From Ruminococcaceae bacterium FB2012 (lineage in GTDB: Bacteria; Bacillota; Clostridia; Oscillospirales; Ruminococcaceae), in contig FMXS01000004.1 of assembly GCA_900104495.1 (NCBI GenBank), forward strand, positions 370,633-434,632: a stretch of 64,000 nucleotides of DNA, in the 5' to 3' direction. Below the pieces are notes generated by a model. It saw only the letters and a program-made list of their open reading frames with translations. It was not told where the DNA came from and did not search any database. Made by a program: the position numbers and the translations under genes. Below, piece after piece: positions 52,090 to 59,929 of the stretch (its first letter is position 1; each line of letters starts with the position of its first letter).

Positions 52090-53154
52090 ATGCAATGTGA
52101 ATGGTGTCACGTTGAAATGCCCGAGGGCAGCGTAAGATGTCCCAAATGTAAAATGCCGATCATACAGACGGTTCAGGGATTTGATAATACCAAGGTCGTT
52201 CTGCAGAAGGTCCACGCTATGATGTTCGAGAGGGGAGACGATATCTCCAACACGCAGGAACTTATCGGTTATGTGTGCGACTATCTTCCCGATTGGGATG
52301 ACGAGCGGATAATCCTTGTAAAAATGCTTAAAGCAGGCGCTCTTGATGAAATGATGGCCGGCGATGACAGAAAACAGGCTGTTGATAAATCAAGAGAGCT
52401 GATGATAAAGGCAGGCGCCAAGGAGAACGAGGCCGAGTTCGTACTCGTAGTTCTTGCTTGTATGCTGAAACTGCCGTATATGTCTCCGCTGGCTGTAAGC
52501 GGTGATAAGAAAAAGGCCGCCAAGACCGAAGAGACGAAGGAGAAACCGGTCGTCCTTGAAATGGATACCAAACCCTTCAAGAAGCTCGATGCGCTTAGGT
52601 TCAGGCTTTCCAAGACCGTCAACATCAAGGAAGGCTATACCATGGTGGACGGATATTGCTTTGACGGCTTCGGTATGGTGAGGACCGTGAATCTCCCCGA
52701 CACAATGATGTGTATAGGCGAATATGCCTTTACAGACTGTAAGCATCTGACCGAGATCGAGATACCCGATTCGGTGAAGAAAATTGAAAAAGGTGCCTTT
52801 AATGCCTGCGTAAGCTTGACGGATGTGAATATCCCCAACGGCGTTCTGGAGCTTGGCGACAACACATTTCTTTGCTGCTCGTCCCTCGAAAAGCTGGTCA
52901 TCCCCGAAAGCGTCAGCGGCTTCGGCGAGAACTGCTTCTCGGGCTGCGATTCTCTGAAAATGCTCTCTGTTCCCCAGAGCGTAAAGTATATCGGTGACAA
53001 CTGTTTTTCGTACTGTCCGAATCTTGTGATATACTGCTTTGAGAATTCTTATGTTCACAGATATTGCCTTCAGAAAAAGATAAAATTTAAGACTACGCCT
53101 CTCGGAAAGAAACTCCCCACGGAGCTTGAACCCGAGTCCGGTGCTAAGAAATAA
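52090..53154 (+). CDS. Zinc-ribbon protein with C-terminal leucine-rich repeats
   Basis: A 354-residue protein. The N-terminus CEWCHVEMPEGSVRCPKCKM is a zinc ribbon. A helical middle region (about 40-170) follows. From residue 190 about five BspA-type (LRR_5) repeats occur, with phrases such as VNLPDTMMCIGEYAFTDC and IEIPDSVKKIEKGAFNAC. No signal peptide is visible, so it is probably cytoplasmic, unlike surface BspA proteins. The start at 52090 has GGGAGAG upstream. It shares its transcript with the kinase gene 15 nt downstream, so it may be a substrate adaptor. Confidence 0.75.
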   Translation: MQCEWCHVEMPEGSVRCPKCKMPIIQTVQGFDNTKVVLQKVHAMMFERGDDISNTQELIGYVCDYLPDWDDERIILVKMLKAGALDEMMAGDDRKQAVDKSRELMIKAGAKENEAEFVLVVLACMLKLPYMSPLAVSGDKKKAAKTEETKEKPVVLEMDTKPFKKLDALRFRLSKTVNIKEGYTMVDGYCFDGFGMVRTVNLPDTMMCIGEYAFTDCKHLTEIEIPDSVKKIEKGAFNACVSLTDVNIPNGVLELGDNTFLCCSSLEKLVIPESVSGFGENCFSGCDSLKMLSVPQSVKYIGDNCFSYCPNLVIYCFENSYVHRYCLQKKIKFKTTPLGKKLPTELEPESGAKK

Positions 53155-53169
53155 GGAGGAGTAGACCAA

Positions 53170-54516
53170 ATGACGGAGCTAAAGATCGGTCAGGAAGTTG
53201 AATTGGAGCATGGAGGAAAGGCTACCGTTACCAAAGAGATCGGAAGCGGCGGTCAAGGTATAGTTTATCTGGTAAACTATAACGGAATGGACTGGGCTCT
53301 GAAATGGTATGACATCAATAAGATGAACAACCCCGCCGAGTTCAGAAACAACTTGAAGAGAAATATTTCCGACGGTGCGCCGAGCAATAAGTTCCTTTGG
53401 CCCAAATATCTTACCAAGGAATTGCCTGACGGAACGTTCGGCTACCTTATGGAACTGAAGCCCGAAAGCTTCGATTCCTTCGTCGATATCCTCAATACTT
53501 ATAAGCTGGTGGTCGATCCGCTTACCGGCAGAGCAGTAAAGGTCCCCGTAAGGTTCACGAACCTGTTCGCAATGGTTACGGCGGTCATCAATATCGTAAA
53601 CGCTTTCAGACAGCTCCACCGCGCAGGTAAGAGCTATCAGGACCTTAACGACGGCGGTTTCTTCATTAACGTCGATACCGGTGCCGTTCTCGTCTGCGAC
53701 TGCGATAACATCGCTCCCGACGGCGCGAACTTCGGTATCGGAGGCAAGCCCGGATATATGGCTCCCGAGATAGTAAGAGGCATCGCCAAGCCCGATGTCC
53801 AGACGGATAAGTATTCACTGGCAGTCGTGCTTTTCAAGCTCCTGTTCAGAGGAGATCCCATGGAAGGCGAAAAGGTCATCAAGGATGTCTGCCTTACGGA
53901 AGCATCCGAGCTCAAGCATTACGGTGCTGAGGCACTCTTCGTTTATGACCCCGACGATAATTCCAACAGACCGGTAAGAGGCATCCACGACAACGTTATC
54001 AAGTTCTGGAGACTCTATCCCAAGTATATCAAGGATGCGTTTATGCTGTCCTTTACCTACGGGCTCCACGATCCCGCCAAGAGGATCATAGAGAACGAAT
54101 GGCAGCAGCTGTTTATCAGACTTCGCTCTGAGATAATTGCCTGCACCTGCGGCAGAACGAATTTCAGCTCGATGTTTGAAATGCAGGATCCCACAACATT
54201 CAGATGTCCTAAATGCGGTATGACGTTTGCTACTATGAAGTTCAGCAACCGTGACAATCTGATGCCGCTTTATATAGGAAGCAAGTTCTATCAGTGCGAG
54301 GTAGACCCCGCTTCGGACGATTACCTCTCAGTCGCCGGTGAGCTTGTTGAAAATAAACTCAAGCCCGGTGTGCTCGGCATAAAGAATTGCTCGGAGCAGA
54401 CCTGGCAGGTCAGAATGCCCGACGGTAAGTACCACGAGGTCGGCCCCGGTAAGGGATGCCCGATCTGGCAGGGACTTGAGATCAATTTCGGCGCAGTTCA
54501 AGCAAGACTAAGATAA
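53170..54516 (+). CDS. Ser/Thr protein kinase-like protein with zinc ribbon (TerY-P-type)
   Basis: A 448-residue soluble protein. The kinase domain has the glycine loop IGSGGQGIVY, the Lys in MDWALKWY, a catalytic Asp/Asn pair in SYQDLNDGGFFI (HRD replaced by YQD), CDCDNI in place of DFG, and MAPEIV. This divergent pattern matches kinases of TerY-P triads (YegI-like). Residues of about 310-355 carry a zinc ribbon (CTCGRTNF... RCPKCGM). The ribosome site is AAGGAGGAG. VWA and PP2C genes follow, so the three are likely one signalling unit. Confidence 0.8.
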   Translation: MTELKIGQEVELEHGGKATVTKEIGSGGQGIVYLVNYNGMDWALKWYDINKMNNPAEFRNNLKRNISDGAPSNKFLWPKYLTKELPDGTFGYLMELKPESFDSFVDILNTYKLVVDPLTGRAVKVPVRFTNLFAMVTAVINIVNAFRQLHRAGKSYQDLNDGGFFINVDTGAVLVCDCDNIAPDGANFGIGGKPGYMAPEIVRGIAKPDVQTDKYSLAVVLFKLLFRGDPMEGEKVIKDVCLTEASELKHYGAEALFVYDPDDNSNRPVRGIHDNVIKFWRLYPKYIKDAFMLSFTYGLHDPAKRIIENEWQQLFIRLRSEIIACTCGRTNFSSMFEMQDPTTFRCPKCGMTFATMKFSNRDNLMPLYIGSKFYQCEVDPASDDYLSVAGELVENKLKPGVLGIKNCSEQTWQVRMPDGKYHEVGPGKGCPIWQGLEINFGAVQARLR

Positions 54517-54559
54517 CGGTAAAGTAAGTTAAAATCATATTGAAAAGGAGCATAAGATT

Positions 54560-55411
54560 ATGAGCAAGAAAAATAAAGCTAACGGCGCACCGCAGGACGA
54601 GCAGGTGAAGGCCGCTGCAGCGGAGAATACCGCCGCTGCCGATCTTGATATGTTTGACGAATTCGATGACGATCCGCTGGGAGCTACCGGTGTGTCCAAG
54701 AAGAGCCTCGTTATATTCTTCTTGATCGATACTTCCGGTTCTATGAAGGGCACTAAGATGGGTGAGCTCAATACTGTTATGGAGGAGCTTATCCCCGAGA
54801 TCCGCCGCGTAGGTGAGGCTGATACCGAAGTTAAGATCGCTGTTCTGACTTTCTCCACTCACGTTAAGTGGATGTATTCCGAGCCTATCAATATCGAGGA
54901 CTTCCAGTGGGCAAGACTGTCTGCTTCCGGCGTTACCAGCATGGGCGAAGCCTTCAAGGAGCTCAATGCAAGAATGTCCAGAAACAGCTTCCTCAACTCG
55001 CCTTCGCTTTCCTTTGCCCCTGTTATCTTCCTTATGACAGACGGCTATCCTTCCGATGACTACAAGGAAGGCCTTGAAGAACTTTCTACCAACAGCTGGT
55101 ATAAGTTCGGTCTGAAGGCTGCTCTCGGCATAGGCAACGAGGCTAACGATGAAATGCTCGCAGAGTTCACCGGCTCGGCTGATACCGTTGTTCACGCTTA
55201 CTCGGGCAACCAGCTGGCTCAGATGATCAAGATCGTTGCCGTTACCGCTTCGCAGATCGGCAGCAAGAGTATGACCCTTTCCGATGCCAACGAGTCTGAG
55301 CTCAAGGCTGAGGACGTTTATGCTTCCAAGCAGAAAATGCTCGGACAGCAGATCCAGGAGCTTGTTAATACTAACGATTCCGATGATGTTTCTTTCGATA
55401 CCGGTTGGTGA
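54560..55411 (+). CDS. TerY-like von Willebrand factor A domain protein
   Basis: A 283-residue cytosolic VWA protein. Metal site MIDAS residues are seen: DTSGS (near 62), Thr in GVTSMGEA and Asp in MTDGYPSDD. It starts with a charged low-complexity 45-residue stretch. The motif order and spacing resemble TerY/YegL. Preceded by AAAAGGAG. It lies 43 nt after the kinase gene and 37 nt before PP2C. Confidence 0.85.
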   Translation: MSKKNKANGAPQDEQVKAAAAENTAAADLDMFDEFDDDPLGATGVSKKSLVIFFLIDTSGSMKGTKMGELNTVMEELIPEIRRVGEADTEVKIAVLTFSTHVKWMYSEPINIEDFQWARLSASGVTSMGEAFKELNARMSRNSFLNSPSLSFAPVIFLMTDGYPSDDYKEGLEELSTNSWYKFGLKAALGIGNEANDEMLAEFTGSADTVVHAYSGNQLAQMIKIVAVTASQIGSKSMTLSDANESELKAEDVYASKQKMLGQQIQELVNTNDSDDVSFDTGW

Positions 55412-55448
55412 TCTGATATTATAAGTAAATAATCGGAAGGAGTATTAT

Positions 55449-56348
55449 ATGTTCAAGGGTTTCAGTCACTCAGTAATGGGTGCAAGCCATGAAAAAAAGG
55501 GAATAGTGTGTCAGGACAGTTCTGCTTTTGAAGTCGGAAACGGTTATGCCGTTGCCGTTGTTGCTGACGGCCACGGAAGCAAGAAGCATTTCAGAAGCAA
55601 TCTCGGCTCCAAGTTTGCTACCGAAGCGGCTGTCGAAACTATCAGGCAGTATATTCAGGATCCCGATGAATTTGATAAAACTTTTCTCGAGAATCATGAC
55701 CGCATTATCAAGGGTATCGAAAAACAGATCATTTACAGCTGGAATAACAAGACGCGCAAGCATCTGAACGAGAACCCCGTTACAATGAAAGAAAAGAGCA
55801 AGTTTGAGTACGACGAATTTGACGAGATCCCTTTTGAGTCTTATTACGGTACCACACTTGTTGTTGCTGTTGCCTGCAGAGGCTATACCTTCGGCTTCCA
55901 GATCGGTGACGGCAGCCTTGTAGCTGTTTTTGAGGACGGCGAGACCTCGATGATCATGGATTACGAGGAATCGAATCCTGCTAACATAACATCCTCAATG
56001 TGCAACGCTAACGCATTTACAATGTTTGATTCGTTTTTCGTTGATTCAAAACAGCTGCTTGCGATCTTTGTTTCTACCGACGGTCTTTATACTTCGTTCG
56101 GAAGCGATAATGACTTCCTTGATTATCATACGATAATCGCAGGGCAGCTCATTGATGTTGACGCTCTGCTTCCGTCGCTGAAAAACAACCTCGTAAAGAG
56201 ATCGCATTTCGGTACGGAGGACGATATTTCTATGTCCTGCGTATTCAACGCTGATATCCTCGAAAATAATCTTGATGTTATCAAGGCTAAGATCGCAGAG
56301 AACAAGCGTCTTGCGGCCGAGCGCAGGGCAGGTATCAGAAACAACTGA
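55449..56348 (+). CDS. PP2C-family protein phosphatase (TerY-P-type)
   Basis: A 299-residue protein phosphatase. Metal-binding motifs: VVADGHGS (DGHG), FQIGDGSLV, STDGLYTSF and EDDISMSC. These give the expected four acidic ligands. It would reverse the kinase two genes upstream. It follows the VWA gene with ribosome site GGAAGGAG and is 27 nt before the acidic protein gene. Confidence 0.88.
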   Translation: MFKGFSHSVMGASHEKKGIVCQDSSAFEVGNGYAVAVVADGHGSKKHFRSNLGSKFATEAAVETIRQYIQDPDEFDKTFLENHDRIIKGIEKQIIYSWNNKTRKHLNENPVTMKEKSKFEYDEFDEIPFESYYGTTLVVAVACRGYTFGFQIGDGSLVAVFEDGETSMIMDYEESNPANITSSMCNANAFTMFDSFFVDSKQLLAIFVSTDGLYTSFGSDNDFLDYHTIIAGQLIDVDALLPSLKNNLVKRSHFGTEDDISMSCVFNADILENNLDVIKAKIAENKRLAAERRAGIRNN

Positions 56349-56375
56349 AAATTATCATAGAAGCGGGTGACTGTT

Positions 56376-57248
56376 ATGGATGCTAAAAAGATTTACGAGA
56401 TCGCAAAAGAGTCCGTTGTTAAGATAAAGGCGGCTGTTCCGTCTTATTCCGCCGAAGAAGGCATGGAGTTCTGCGTTATTGCAGATGCTGACGGAAATCT
56501 GTTTTCCGCAATGACCAATATTACCGTCAAGGACAATTCGGTCGAAAGGATCCCCGCTGATATTGCTGCGTTTCTTTATATGAAGAACACCGGCAGCATG
56601 GTGGCTAAGTACATAATCGTGCTTTCCGTCGCTGACAGAAGGATCATTCCTCCGTCCGAAGAATGCTTTGATTTGATGTTCCGTACTAATTCCAAGAACG
56701 ATGAATGCGTTGTCGTTCTTTCATCCTCTGAGCAGAAGCCTCTCTCTGAGCTTCGTCTGATAGGAGACGGCACGGATTTCCTCAACGGATTTGATTTTGT
56801 TGAGGAAGAGGATGAAGGTTCCGACGAAGAAGAGATCGTTGACGATTCCTTTGAGGAGCCCGAAGAGGAAGAAGAGAAATCCGAGGAAACCACGGCAGAA
56901 GCCGAGGATGAAGAGGACGAAGAAGAGGAAGAAGAGGAAGAGGAAGAAGATGATGACGAGGACGAAGAGGAAGAAGAGAAGCCGGTAAAAGCTCCTGCTG
57001 ACAAGTCTAAATCTTCTAACTTCATCAGCGGCGTAGAGATCGACGAAAGCAATCCTTTTTATGCTGCACCCACATCCGTTAAGCCTCCCGAGGAAGTCAT
57101 CGCTATGGTCGCCGAGGGAACAGAGCCTCCCGCAGAAGAGGAAGAAGAGGAAGAAATGCCTCAGCTTTCCAAGGAAGAACTTCTCAAACAGGCAAAGAAG
57201 CGCAAAAAAGTCGCAAGAGCCAACTTCCTTTTCAGAAAGAGAAAATAA
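56376..57248 (+). CDS. Highly acidic protein of unknown function
   Basis: A 290-residue protein. The first 120 residues look like a globular domain I cannot place. About residues 145-200 are nearly all Glu and Asp, then a second mixed linker, and the end is strongly basic (KKRKKVARANFLFRKRK). ATG at 56376 is used with GGGTGA upstream; a GTG three codons earlier is within that site. It ends the run and is followed by a terminator. Charge patterning suggests a flexible polyelectrolyte tail; role unknown. Confidence 0.6.
   Translation: MDAKKIYEIAKESVVKIKAAVPSYSAEEGMEFCVIADADGNLFSAMTNITVKDNSVERIPADIAAFLYMKNTGSMVAKYIIVLSVADRRIIPPSEECFDLMFRTNSKNDECVVVLSSSEQKPLSELRLIGDGTDFLNGFDFVEEEDEGSDEEEIVDDSFEEPEEEEEKSEETTAEAEDEEDEEEEEEEEEEDDDEDEEEEEKPVKAPADKSKSSNFISGVEIDESNPFYAAPTSVKPPEEVIAMVAEGTEPPAEEEEEEEMPQLSKEELLKQAKKRKKVARANFLFRKRK
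56904..56979 (+). repeat. Low-complexity GAR/GAY-codon tract
   Basis: A run of GAG, GAA, GAC and GAT codons encodes an Asp/Glu block within the acidic protein. It is prone to slippage during replication; the opposite strand would read as poly-Ser in one frame, which is an artefact. Confidence 0.85.
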
Positions 57249-57255
57249 TAATTCA

Positions 57256-57286
57256 GGCCCGTTCGTATTCCGAACGGGCCGTTTTT
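57256..57286 (+). terminator. Terminator after the acidic protein gene
   Basis: GGCCCGTTCG at 57256-57265 and CGAACGGGCC at 57271-57280, then GTTTTT. Confidence 0.92.
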
Positions 57287-57310
57287 GTATATGTTTTGAA
57301 ACCTGAGTTA

Positions 57311-57338
57311 AAATAAAAGAGGAGCAATGCTCCTCTTT
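57311..57338 (-). terminator. Terminator of the minus-strand membrane protein gene
   Basis: AAAGAGGAGC pairs with GCTCCTCTTT; on the minus strand it is followed by TTTTATTTT. Confidence 0.75.
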
Positions 57339-57345
57339 ATGTATG

Positions 57346-57855
57346 CTATTTAAAGCTAACGCCCACATTGACCTTACTGTATAGTTTGAGTTTGATCTTC
57401 TCTTTCTGAGCCTTGAACAAATAAAGCACACCCAAAACAGCTGCCAGTGAAAGAACAACTCCAATGATAATACCAACAGTACCTTTAATAACTACCATTG
57501 CCAGCACCCAAATAATAGCAAGAGCTACAACGATAAGCGGCAGGCAGAACGAAGTGAAAGTCCTGCTTGTGATCTTCAGATACTGTCTGATCTCTTTCTT
57601 TGAAAGGCTGTCATAGTGACGGGCGATAAATGTGTCGGGCCTGCACCATTTGCAGAATTCCTTAACAGTCGGAAACTTGACAACATAATTCTGTCCGGTT
57701 TTGGTAACACGATAATCTACGGTTATACCGTCAGAAGTTTCGTGAGTATCCATAACGTGAATAAGCGTACCGGACTTAGCCTGTCCGCTCAATGGTTTGG
57801 TGACCACATACTTTCGGTCGATTGCCTCGTCGATACTATAAAGCATGAAAGCCAT
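57346..57855 (-). CDS. Small membrane protein of unknown function
   Basis: A 169-residue protein with a soluble N-terminal half of about 100 residues (KPLSGQAKSGTLIHVMD and FCKWCRPDTF) and two adjacent membrane helices near residues 105-148, then a basic tail. I do not recognise the family. It has a strong ribosome site AGGAGGAATTC and its own promoter and terminator, so it is expressed alone. Confidence 0.65.
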   Translation of the reverse strand: MAFMLYSIDEAIDRKYVVTKPLSGQAKSGTLIHVMDTHETSDGITVDYRVTKTGQNYVVKFPTVKEFCKWCRPDTFIARHYDSLSKKEIRQYLKITSRTFTSFCLPLIVVALAIIWVLAMVVIKGTVGIIIGVVLSLAAVLGVLYLFKAQKEKIKLKLYSKVNVGVSFK

Positions 57856-57952
57856 AAGAATTCCTCCTGTATCCTAAATGTGAAAGCACATCATTTTTTT
57901 TGATTGTTGCAGGAAAGCCTATTGTATTTCAAGTAAATCCTGCCTAATAATA

Positions 57953-57981
57953 ATTATAACACTAAAAACTATAAATGTCAA
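57953..57981 (-). promoter_or_regulatory. Promoter of the small membrane protein gene
   Basis: Minus strand TTGACA (complement of 57976-57981), 17 bp, TATAAT (complement of 57953-57958). Confidence 0.8.
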
Positions 57982-58085
57982 GAAAATAAACGTACAAATG
58001 TGAATTTTTTTGTTAATTTTCCATATATCAGAAGTAAAGGAAAGATACTGCGATAAAACGTATTGTCATGAGGCGTCTCTGCTTC

Positions 58086-58114
58086 TTGACATTAGTTTTG
58101 CATTATGATATAAT
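58086..58114 (+). promoter_or_regulatory. Promoter of the RsbW-like gene
   Basis: TTGACA at 58086-58091, 17 bp, TATAAT at 58109-58114. Confidence 0.85.
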
Positions 58115-58145
58115 GACAATATAAACAGGGAAAAGAGGCGGTTTT

Positions 58146-58556
58146 GTGAAAGAACTGATACTTGAAGCGACAGTAGATAATCTTGAAAAAGTAATGGAAT
58201 TTATAGATGCTGAACTTGAACAGCATGATTGTCCTGTAAAGACTCAAATGCGAATAGATGTGGCTGTTGAAGAGCTTTTTGTCAATATCGCTAATTACGC
58301 TTATGCTCCCGGTGCCGGCAACGCCGAGATAAGGATAGATTTTCAAAACAAGCCCGCTGCAGCGGTCATAACATTTTCCGATAGCGGAAAACCTTTTGAT
58401 CCCCTTGCTAAGGAAGACCCGGATGTTACTCTTTCTGTTGAAGAGCGCAAGATCGGCGGCCTCGGGATATTTATGGTCAAAAAGAGTATGGACGATGTAA
58501 GATACGAGTACAAAGACGGGAAAAACAATCTCACTATCGTCAAGAATCTGTTTTGA
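58146..58556 (+). CDS. RsbW-like ATP-binding anti-sigma/regulatory factor
   Basis: A 136-residue GHKL ATPase domain alone. N box VEELFVNIANYAYAPG, G1 FSDSGKPFDPL and G2 KIGGLGIFMVKKS are present, as in RsbW/SpoIIAB-type serine kinases. No sigma factor or antagonist gene is adjacent, so the partner is unknown. The GTG start is preceded by a weak AAAGAGG-type site, and it has its own promoter and terminator. Confidence 0.85.
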   Translation: MKELILEATVDNLEKVMEFIDAELEQHDCPVKTQMRIDVAVEELFVNIANYAYAPGAGNAEIRIDFQNKPAAAVITFSDSGKPFDPLAKEDPDVTLSVEERKIGGLGIFMVKKSMDDVRYEYKDGKNNLTIVKNLF

Positions 58557-58571
58557 ATAAATCTGTCTGCG

Positions 58572-58604
58572 GTCCTTATGCTGAAGCGTAAGGACTGCTT
58601 TTTT
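58572..58604 (+). terminator. Terminator after the RsbW-like gene
   Basis: GTCCTTATGC pairs with GCGTAAGGAC with one wobble, followed by a T-run. Confidence 0.85.
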
Positions 58605-58651
58605 ATATTCACAAGTGAATCGCAGAAATATAACGGCACATAATAAGTCTG

Positions 58652-59662
58652 TTATTCCTCGGGTACGCCGTTAAAGAACTGATAAACCAGCTTGGATGTC
58701 TGTATGAAGCAGTACTTTAACTGGCCGCTGGTGTTTTCCTGCTCGCACATAAGCACAAGGATATAATCAGCTCCGTCGGAGTAAACAATTGCGGCATCGT
58801 GGGTCACATCATAAGTGTCGCCGGTCTTATTGGCAAATTTTGTGCCGTTGGGCAGACCGAATGGGATCTTAGAAGTCCATTTCTGATGCATAAGAATATC
58901 AAGCATTTTTTCGGATGCATATTTCGATACGCATTCTCCGCGGTAGATGCTTTCAAGGATATGTCCCACATCGCTTACGCAGGTGACGTTTCTTTCATCA
59001 GAGGTTTCAAGGCCTTCGTAATTGGTGGAAGGCTGCAGGCCGTGATACTGTGCTGTGTTGGGGAGCCCGTGGGAATGACACCATTCGGTTATATACGTCT
59101 TTCCGATAGTCCAGACCATTTGATTGAAGGCTTGATTGTTGCTTATCGCCGCCATATTATATATCGTCGGATAATATTTATCCTCGTCCAGTTCGCCGTC
59201 CTCTATCTTCTGATAACAGGCGGCCAGCGCAAACAGTTTTATCATACTCGCAGGATAAACAGGATGCTCATTTATCGTAAACCAGTCGTTTGTGTTGAGG
59301 TTTTTACAGTAGCAGGACCATTCACCGGGAAAACCTGCGAGAGCTTCCACGACCTGCGTTTTAAGCGGTTTCAATGCATTTTCATGATCCGATCCGGACT
59401 CATCAGCCGAACTGTCAGAAACGGAATTGTCGGGCAGGGGAGTGCTTTCAATAGTAACAGCTACATCGGGAGCTGAAGAACTGCTGTCATCTTTTCTTTC
59501 ATACTTCGGCTCTGGGATAAGATCGATGATAAAAAGAAGATTCAGAAGGAGAATGACAAGGAGAAGCATTATAAAACGAGTCCTGCCGAAAAGTTTTTCG
59601 AGCTTTTTCATAAGACCGATAAATGCCGCAGCAAGCATTCCGAAGTATTCTTTCAGCTTCAC
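58652..59662 (-). CDS. Membrane-anchored serine hydrolase, class A beta-lactamase fold
   Basis: A 336-residue protein with a cytoplasmic start, one membrane helix at about 29-50, and a Ser/Asp-rich linker to residue 95. The extracellular domain has the three motifs of serine beta-lactamases: PASMIKLF (SxxK), ISNN (SxN) and ANKTGDT (KTG). No clear class A Glu166-type omega loop was identified, so it may be a beta-lactamase or a cell-wall acting serine hydrolase. It has its own consensus promoter. The family call is firm, resistance function is not. Confidence 0.75.
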   Translation of the reverse strand: MKLKEYFGMLAAAFIGLMKKLEKLFGRTRFIMLLLVILLLNLLFIIDLIPEPKYERKDDSSSSAPDVAVTIESTPLPDNSVSDSSADESGSDHENALKPLKTQVVEALAGFPGEWSCYCKNLNTNDWFTINEHPVYPASMIKLFALAACYQKIEDGELDEDKYYPTIYNMAAISNNQAFNQMVWTIGKTYITEWCHSHGLPNTAQYHGLQPSTNYEGLETSDERNVTCVSDVGHILESIYRGECVSKYASEKMLDILMHQKWTSKIPFGLPNGTKFANKTGDTYDVTHDAAIVYSDGADYILVLMCEQENTSGQLKYCFIQTSKLVYQFFNGVPEE

Positions 59663-59697
59663 GGTTTCTCCCCCTTCCGAATTGTATATTCAAGAGT

Positions 59698-59726
59698 ATT
59701 ATACCACTGTTTAAACCATATGTCAA
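59698..59726 (-). promoter_or_regulatory. Promoter of the serine hydrolase gene
   Basis: Minus strand TTGACA (complement of 59721-59726), 17 bp, TATAAT (complement of 59698-59703). Confidence 0.8.
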
Positions 59727-59823
59727 ATATTTTTTCTTTACAGTACCGAATTTACGGGACTTAGGATAGTTAATATGTATAGATTTGTAATATTTAAGAC
59801 GATTATATTTTATGCAAATGACA

Positions 59824-59855
59824 TTGACTAATGCGTTTAAATATGTTATTATAAT
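59824..59855 (+). promoter_or_regulatory. Candidate promoter of the split pyruvate formate-lyase operon
   Basis: TTGACT at 59824-59829 with TATTAT at 59847-59852 (17 bp) or the better TATAAT at 59850-59855 (20 bp). The leader is about 70 nt. Confidence 0.55.
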
Positions 59856-59929
59856 CTTTAGGGAAATATATAGTGCCGTTCTTTGACTTTGTACGCTATA
59901 TATAGTATTAGGATGAAAGGATGATCTGT

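Noticed and set aside
56576..57052. Apparent poly-serine protein on the minus strand
   Set aside because: It is the complement of the Glu/Asp codon tract of the plus-strand gene.
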